Shown one piece after another: positions 12,001-21,000 of a stretch of DNA of 22,639 bases; positions within the stretch are counted from its first letter, which is position 1, and each line of letters begins with the position of its first letter. The translations under genes were made by a program, and so were the position numbers. The stretch spans positions 29,178,671 to 29,201,309 of the forward strand of contig JARBES010000131.1 of assembly GCA_030265145.1 (NCBI GenBank). Reading direction: 5' to 3'. The notes under the pieces were generated by a model. It ran no database searches, was not told the origin of the DNA, and saw only the letters and a program-made list of their open reading frames with translations. The stretch comes from Strongylocentrotus pallidus. Taxonomy: Eukaryota; Echinodermata; Echinoidea; Camarodonta; Strongylocentrotidae.

Positions 12001-15000
12001 AGAAAAGAGGCATGTGCTTATAGTGTGATATGAATCGTAGTTTATCATCTATTCATGATACAAGATGGTACTCATTAGCTCATTTTCCATAAATAGTACG
12101 AAACATTATCATTGAATGGGTAGTCATTTTAAATTGTTTTCAAAGTCATGTAATATAGAGAGATATTTAGTGCTCGCATATGAGAATAGAGGAAAAAAGC
12201 AGGATGCCGACATGAAAATTACAATAAACTATGAGTTACAATTACAGTAAAGAATCAAATTTATTAATCACATTCACATGTTTTGTTTGCAATTTGTATC
12301 GTGTGACCATGTTAAAAATTAACTTTTGCAGAGGAAAGATCATATAGATATTCACTTGAAAACTAATAACCATTTCTCTTTTTCTTCATCTTACTTTACT
12401 ATCTCATGAATTGTATTTGGAAAATTCTCGCTGATATATGCGTATAATTCGAAAGATAAGCAAAGAAGTTAAAATGTACTAACTATTTTATATGTTTCCT
12501 CTTGATAGGGTGAATGTGGTAGGAGGAATCGCCGAGTTGTATGTGAAGGATGCTGAGAGAGAAGATTCCGGTACCTACACACTGGAAGCAGTGAATGAGC
12601 TAGGAAGACACAGCATCACAGCAAGGGTCAATGTACTAGGTAAGGTCAAGGTTCAAGAGGTCATACGTTTGTTTGATTAGATAATGCCAGGCCTTGTAAT
12701 GCATACTAAAGTTAAGTTCAGAAAAGATTCATCATCACAATAAAAATTAATTCCTTAAGTTTCTGTTCTACGCATTGTTCACAGGACCAGACTATTCGAT
12801 GTAAATGAAATATGAACGGAGCATGATGCACCACATTCGCTGCAAAATATGAAATATTCTAGAACTGACTGTCATACAGAATGCAGGTACATGTACATCC
12901 TTTTGCGACCTAGAGATTTATTGCTCAATTTGTATTTATCGCAGCCATAAAATCAGAATCTGTCAATTTAATATGTCATTTTATAATTATTCATAGACCG
13001 ACCCGGTCCACCGCAAGGACCAATCTCCATCCAGTCCATCACCAACAACTCTGCTACCTTCACGTGGACCCCGCCCCTCGACGACGGTGGTGCACCAATC
13101 CAGCGCTACCAGGTGTCCATCCGAGAGTCCAACCGCCCCCACTGGCAACCACTCGGAACCTCCTTGCTGCCTAACTTCACGGCTAAGAAGCTGAAGGACA
13201 ATACCCATTACGTGCTGAGGGTGACGGCTGAGAACCAGTATGGCACTAGTAGGCCTCTTGAGATCAGGGAAGCTATTCTGGTCAAGAGTCCATTCGGTGA
13301 GTCTTGATTCCAAATATTTGATTGACACTTTTCATCTAATTTCCAATATCTTTACTTGAAGGCAACTCTTTTGTTGTACATACAAATATGACATTGTTAC
13401 TTAAATGCATGATTAGAGATTTGATATGTAATGCATCATGGTAGTTATATTCAAGATATACAATTCCAGTTGATATATTGATTTAAATGATGTAGTCATG
13501 GGAATTCCACCAATAAGAACTATTATACTAGACCTCTACTTTACACCATTAGTGAGATCATACTTTTGCTTGTACTACAGACCCACCAAGTGCTCCAGGC
13601 AGGCCAACCATCAGCAACATCCAGCGTGACTCTGTCCATGTCTCCTGGACCGCTCCATCTTCCGATGGAGGTTCTTCGATCACAGGTTACATCATCGAGA
13701 GACGAGACACCACCAGCCAGAGGTGGATCAAGGCCAACCACGAGCCAGTCACAACCACCAGTCATACCCTCATCAACCTCAGGGAAGACACAGAGTATGA
13801 GTTCAGGGTCATGGCTGAGAACAGCATGGGATCCAGTGAGCCATCAACTGTGTCTCAGAGAGTGGTGGTCAGAGATCCAATCGGTGAGTTATGGTTGGGG
13901 TCATTCACTCATGGACCACAGACTGTAGGAAAATCTGTAGAAGATGTTCCCCTTTCCATGCATTCTCACTAAATTGTGACACTTGCCTAGGTTTATTGAA
14001 ACACGCCTTCTAGTAAAATAAGTTGATAAAACCCAAGGTGTGAGCTTCTAAAACAGAAACGTTGTCCATGTGAAATATGCATATATACATATCAACCCAT
14101 AGGTCAGCGAAACTCTAGTCCTAATTACAACCACATTCATTTAAAATTTATAAAAATCTCATTTTTACATGCAACAATTGGCGTAAAAGACCTATTTATT
14201 TCTTCAATCCCCTTTTCAGACACTGTACCTCCCCAATTTGTGAGCAAACCTCAGAACGCTCATGTTGCAGAAGGCAAGAGTGTGACCGTTACCTGTCAAG
14301 TCAGCGGTTACCCTGCCCCAGAGGTCAGGTGGTACCGCCTGGGTCGTGAGATCGCCCATGGTCGCAAGTTCCAGATCGGCGGAGACGGCAACATTCATAC
14401 CCTTACTGCCAACCAACTCTTCCCTGAGGATGTGGGAGAGATCTCTGTCACTGTCACCAACAAGGGTGGAACCATTACTGCTGCATTTGAGCTCAATGTG
14501 CTTGGTAAGTTCATACATAGTCGATTCATTTTCTAAACTTCACTTCACTAGCGAAACATTTTAAGAGTCGAGAAGATATATATTTCCAGGGACATTTATA
14601 GAATATTTATTAGAACCACTAATGAACCAATAGAATTGTGTTAGAAATCTGCCCGTAGCCCGAGAAACTGCTAATCTGTTTTTGTTCTGGATCGCTTTCA
14701 TCCTCCTGAAGGTTCCACCTGGTCGAAAGAATCTATTTAGAAAAGAATAAAACAGACGATATTTTTACTTGATTTATTTCTCTCTCTTGTACAGTCATGC
14801 CCAAGCTCACCTTACCAGCCAGACTCCGCACACCAATCCACCTTCTCCTGGGCGAGTACATCATGCTCAAGGTGCCATTCAGTGGCACCCCACGACCCAG
14901 CATCAAGTGGGACAGAGACGGAGTGGACGTGGTGGACGGAGGTCGCTTTGAGATCAAAGCCACACCTCATGATACAACACTCATCATACGTGGAATCACC

Positions 15001-18000
15001 AAGGAGGATGCTGGAAAGTACAGCGTGGTGGCTTCCAATGAGCTGGGTCATGATACCTGCTCCATCCAAGTCAACATTCTCAGTAAGTATTCAACACTAG
15101 CTGATATTCTGTAGAATCTTCCGTGACATATGTGTATATGTACATGCATTTTTCCAGTTTAAAGCTGATTATGTCAGTGTAGGAACAAACATATTGCAGA
15201 GACGTCCAAAGATTTGAGGAGCTAATCAGTTCATTTTGTAAAAAAATTACCTAATCGATTTTGTCCGTTTATAACTATACGGTAGGAAGATGATACCTAT
15301 TCATTAGGTGCGGAATGTGAATTTATGTGAAAATCTTACCACGGAAAAAAATAATCTATCATTCTCTGAGTAATTTCAACTTGCTTTATGTTAAAAATTT
15401 CCCAGGACATCCTGATTCTCCTCGCAACCTTGAATGCCTGGAGATCACATCAGAAGCCATCCGTCTTGCCTGGAACCCACCCATCTACGACGGCGGTTCC
15501 AACATCTCTTCCTACATGGTGGAGAAACGAGAAGTTGGTGTCCTCACCTGGGCCAGGGTTATCAGCTCCAAGAACACACATCACACCGTCATCAACCTTC
15601 GTTCAGATACCCAGTATCAGTTCAGGGTCACTGCCTTCAACATGTATGGAGCCAGCGAACCTTGTGAAGCAACTGCTGTTATCTGCACCAAATGTAAGTG
15701 ATCTTAACCTAGATACAACCCCATTGAAAGTTCTAAAAAGACAGTCTAGGGTTGTTGGTACATAGACTTTTAAGATGAACCAAAGTTTTTCCTGATGTTT
15801 GCACAAAGTGTGAATATATTTCCAATAACCTCAACTAGATTATGGCAAAAAATATTACTTGTATTAAAAATGTTTGTTATGATAAGAATGTTGATCTACA
15901 TCTGCACAGTTAAACTTAAGTTGATGCAGTTAAACAATGATTGAGCATCCCATTTGGCTTTTCATATATAAGTCATTCGTAAAGTCATGGGTAACTTTAT
16001 GAACAGCTTTATGAAACACCCCCTGGTGGTTTTTAGATATGGTTCGAGAATGCTAATTGAATCACATATTTTTCATCCGCCAATGCTCCTGGCTTAAGCG
16101 TATATATGTGTTGGATCGCCCCAAAATTCCATATGCATCCTGCTAGGACTATATAGCCATAGCGCAAGATTGATTACTAAATATGTTTGCAAGAGAACTA
16201 TGTCATAGCGCATTTCATTTCTCTTCCTTAAGAAAGTTCCAAAGCTGTAGATCATTTCTAGGTCTCATACACCTATGAAGTAGGCAGATTTTTTTTACAT
16301 CTCTTTCTACTATATCAGCATCAAAGGCCGGCAGACCACAGTTTGAGGATTATGAAGGAAAACGTCGCTTCTATGACTCTCTGGTTGACTATGACAGAGG
16401 CCCTCATCCATTCGTCAATAGGGAAGGTTCCATATACGATTACTACCAGATTCTGGAGGAACTTGGAAGGTAAGACGTTTTTTTAATAGAATTTGAAACA
16501 AATTACAATCCTTTTGAATTGTCATCACATCTTGAGGATTTAGACCCTAAAGGAAAAGCAGGACACATCTAGCTTGAAAATAGATTTGTTACTTCTTGTA
16601 GCCTTTAAAAAAAAGTTTCTTGAAGTTATTTAGTTTTTTTCATGATTGCATTTCCTAAAGTAAGAAAAGTTTTGATAAATTGTAGGTTATTGGTTTATAT
16701 GTGCTCTTTCCGCCAATCAGACGTCTAGTATATTGTTATCGTAACAGGATTTATTGGGCGCCATCAATCTAGTAAACTAGGCGCAGAAATTACTTAATTA
16801 TCCTTAAATGTTCATGATATCCTTTTTATCCATCTATCCACAGAGGATCGTATGGTATTGTCTACCGAGCCATCGAGAAGAAAACTCAGAAGACATGGGC
16901 AGCCAAGTTCATGCGTTGCTTTGGCAAAGAGCGTGACCTGGTCCATCGAGAGATTGAGGTCATGAAGAAGCTCCATCATCGTCGTCTTCTCAACCTCCAT
17001 GAGGTCTTTGAGACCAACGAAGAAGTCATCATGATCCTGGAATTGTAAGAACCTCTTTCTCCGTTTATCGAAATCATTGTTCAAATTTACAGCATATAAT
17101 TCATACTCATTAGGGTTTTAAGAATTGAACTAGAGATTATTTAGAGTTCCTAAACAAATGAATTTCAAAGATAAATGCATTATTAACGAATTGTTTCATT
17201 CGCCCATTTGCATATTCTATGACTACATTGTACATCAATGTACTCCAACAGACTAGGTTCTAAATTTCTAACTCATATTTGTTATTTTTCTTTTACAGCT
17301 TGTCTGGAGGAGAGTTGTTTGACCGTCTGGTCGATGAGAACCACATCCTAACAGAGCCTGAAGTCATCTTCTACATGAAGCAGACCTGTGAGGGTGTGAA
17401 GCACATGCATGAGAGGCACTTGGTCCATCTAGATCTCAAGGTCAGTTTCACTGTCTCACAACGAAATTAGGAGCCAAATTTTCTCTGTCTTCAAACAAAT
17501 TAAAAGCCAAAACATTAATCAATCAAAGGAAACAGTTAAAAGAGCAATCAACAGTGGTGTCGCCTTATGTCAATTCTTTCCTAGTTCTGGAAAACTATTC
17601 TACATTTGCTTTGGAATTGGCAATACAAATACCGGAACTATATGTATCTTTGAGAAATTCAAAGAATCATGAAGAGAAGAGTATAATTGAAGAAAACTAT
17701 CAGATACCTAATTAGAAATAGGTTTGAGTCACAGGGATTAAAGTTTAAAGATAGATGATAATTTATAATACATTTATACTGCTTCCATGCATATTGTTTG
17801 CTCATACACTAAGATAAAAGTTAAATAATTCTTTTATAATATTGGAAACAAAATATCTGTCATTGAGGACGCTCACAATTCATGCTTTTGAGTCTTTTTT
17901 TAAATAAAATATGTAAAACATATTTTTTTCTGCAGCCTGAGAACGTCATGTTGTGCGCTCGGAACAGCGACGACATCAAAATCATTGACTTTGGCTTGAC

Positions 18001-21000
18001 GATGGAGCTCGACCCAGACAAACCTGTCAAGATCATGTTCGGTACACCTGATTTCATCGCGCCTGAGGTTGTGAACCACGAACCTATTGGACTACCGACA
18101 GACATGTGGGCGCTAGGTGTTATCGCATACCTCATGTGAGTTAAAGAGTAGTAATAGCTATTTTATTTTTCTTGAATAGTGCCGGCACTAGATTTAGTTT
18201 CTAAGTTTTTACCTTGACTTTAGCTGGGCATATCTATCCTTAATAATGTTCAAAACTTTCCTGGTAAAATCTTTCTTCAAACTATTCATGTTCCGCATCT
18301 ACTGTTCAAAAGAGAGGTCAGTGTACATAAAGTATATTTTCTCAGGATATACACACTAGAGAGTAATTCAAAACATCATGATTGGAAGGTTTACAGACTT
18401 GACCCGTTTATAGAAGCCTTCTTCTTTATTTAGTTCTAGACGAGTGAAAGCAAACTTACTTGCACAGGTTATATTTCCAGATCAGAATATTTAGACAGTT
18501 TTATAAAGTAGCGATAAACATCTGGATGAATAGGGTAAATAGACAATGTTTTGTCATTATTTTTCTCATTTGAAGATTTTGGCGTCTTGAGGACAGGTTT
18601 TATTATTTTTTGTTGTTGCTTGCCTTAGTATATTTAGCACTTAAAGCATGAGAACAAACATACCCAGTAATATAAATTACCATTTTGACAATATATAATG
18701 TGTGAAAAGTTGTCCGTGCATACGAGAATTTGGATATAAACTATTTGTACATATTCTGATCATCTTTGACCAGGTTGAGCGGTATATCGCCATTTGAAGG
18801 AGAGACAGACCGTGAAACCCTCAAGAATGTTGCGACAGGAGAATGGGACTTTGACGAGGAAGCATTCGCTGACATCTCAGATGAAGGTCTTGACTGGATC
18901 GAGAGGATCCTCATCAAGGGGAAAGAGTAAGTTGAAATTATACCAAACCCTGCTGACATCGAAGGCAGTGCACGGTTCGTTTTGCTACCTAAAGTTTAAC
19001 AATAAGATCATTTGTTGTACTCTTGATATTGTTAAGTTTTGCCATACAGTAGGAAATAGAGCGGGATTATAATCTTTTGCAGAAGACACTTGCCATAGAT
19101 ATTATTCTTACGTAAACGTATTTGAAAAAAAGTTGCCGATACATATTCATGAAAAAAACTTTAAAACAATTTGTTTATGACTGGTCATTAACAATTTGAA
19201 AACACCTCGATTATGCTCTTCATGTTTGGTTTTATTTGGTTTTATGTGGAGAATAGATATATATATATATATTCATGTCATCTTTGCTTCTATCATGATT
19301 TTGCAGGGGAAGAATGACCATCCAAGAGGCTCTTGACCATCCTTGGCTCCAGGTAAGCTTTGACCCATCATATCATTTGAGACATATCCCACCGCTGCCA
19401 CCATACTAAGAAAGAGTGTTTTAATCGTGTGATTACAATTCTTTGACCAACTATCTATTACAGTACTGGTGTTCATGCAGTTCAGGGGGCGTTTCACAAA
19501 ACTTGTCATCAGTGACAAATGACAGTTTTTTTTTATAAGCTACTGAAATCCTTGTTTCTGATTGGTTATCAGCAAATTTGTCACTGATTTTTGTCATTTG
19601 TCATTGAAAAAAAGGCTTTGTGAAACGCCCCCCCCCCCCCCAATGCCACAAAAAGGCAGCAAATATCATGGCATGAGAAAATTGTGGATGTTAACTATAT
19701 ATTTGTCAGAAAACAACACTTTGATTCTGTCTTGAAAAAAATGTTAAAGCATTGAATATAGCCACAAACAGAAAACACTTAAATTTACTGTTGCAGTTAA
19801 TGTGCTAAATTATCACATTTAAATATATTTATTCATTGATGTTGAGATTCATGAATTTTGTTGCTGTTTTGTTGTGCTTATTTATATGAATTATCAATAA
19901 AGAGCTTATAAGGAATATATAAGGAATATATTTGTTATGTCTACTTTCAGATGGAGACTGATGAGATGGCCAGACGCCGTGCTCGTCGCCTTGACAACAG
20001 CAGACTCCGCAAGTACCGTGACAAAAACGCACCAAAGGTTAGCAAATCTGTCTCTCTTTTTGACTTACATTAATTTCACTGTGTTTTTTGACACCAGATG
20101 GAGACAAGTGATTGATTATTCTCAATAAAACATGGAGGGGTTCGTAGTCAGTAGGTAAAATTTATGGCCATGATTTTGGGTTTTTCTTTTTATTTATTTC
20201 TATTCAATACACATTTTATTTTCATTCTTCTGTACTGCTGGGAAAGAGAGGAAAGTGAAATGATAGGCTCTTACTTCTTATCAAATCATGGTAAAAGTAA
20301 GCATATACTCATATATCATGTATGGGAAGTCTATTTCATAATTTCAAAATAACAATATCTAATTGCAGATTTCTACATCAATCAAATTCATTACAAGACC
20401 TTATGACATTCTGTCATTTTCGGTGATTTATAAATTGTTATACCTCATCATTTTATTGTTACCATTTCTGTTAAGTCAATTGGATTGGAAAAGAAGACCT
20501 TCGGGTCATAGTTATTTAATTAATGTTTTTCTTTTCCCGGCATCCATGTGACTCTTTTCAAAATGTACTCCTGTTTTGTATTCAATGATTTTCTTTGTTT
20601 TTGCCAAATAAATAATGATAATAATAATTCTCTATTTCATTATCATTTGCTCACCAGGGTGCTGGACGAACTGTCAATGCCATTGGACATCTGGCCCATG
20701 GTGGCGCCCTTCGTGAGATGCACAAGATGTACCGTGGCAAACCTCTCATGGAGAGAGAATGCTACATGGGTAAGTCGGGAGTTATTCAATACTTAACAAA
20801 CTGTATATTCTTATTTTTGTAACAAGGATATGCTTATACATTGACCACTGAATTCTCTCATTCTGCTTCAGTTATCTCAGGAACCATCTACTTTTCATAG
20901 ATAATGGCGTAAATGTCAGATGAAAGTAAACAAAAATTGATTTTAAATGTATTGTCTAGCTCATGTTGTCCATTATGTACATTGGAATTACTTGATATCA

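Larger units (their letters stand above)
9492..12508 (+). other. Intron 13, 3017 bases, largest in the window
   Basis: AT-rich intron splitting the second split Ig. It contains the candidate alternative terminal exon (9969-10230), a 202-base inverted-repeat candidate (10700-10901), and otherwise sequence in which I see no gene. No open frame of interest appears between about 10900 and 12500. Confidence 0.8.
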
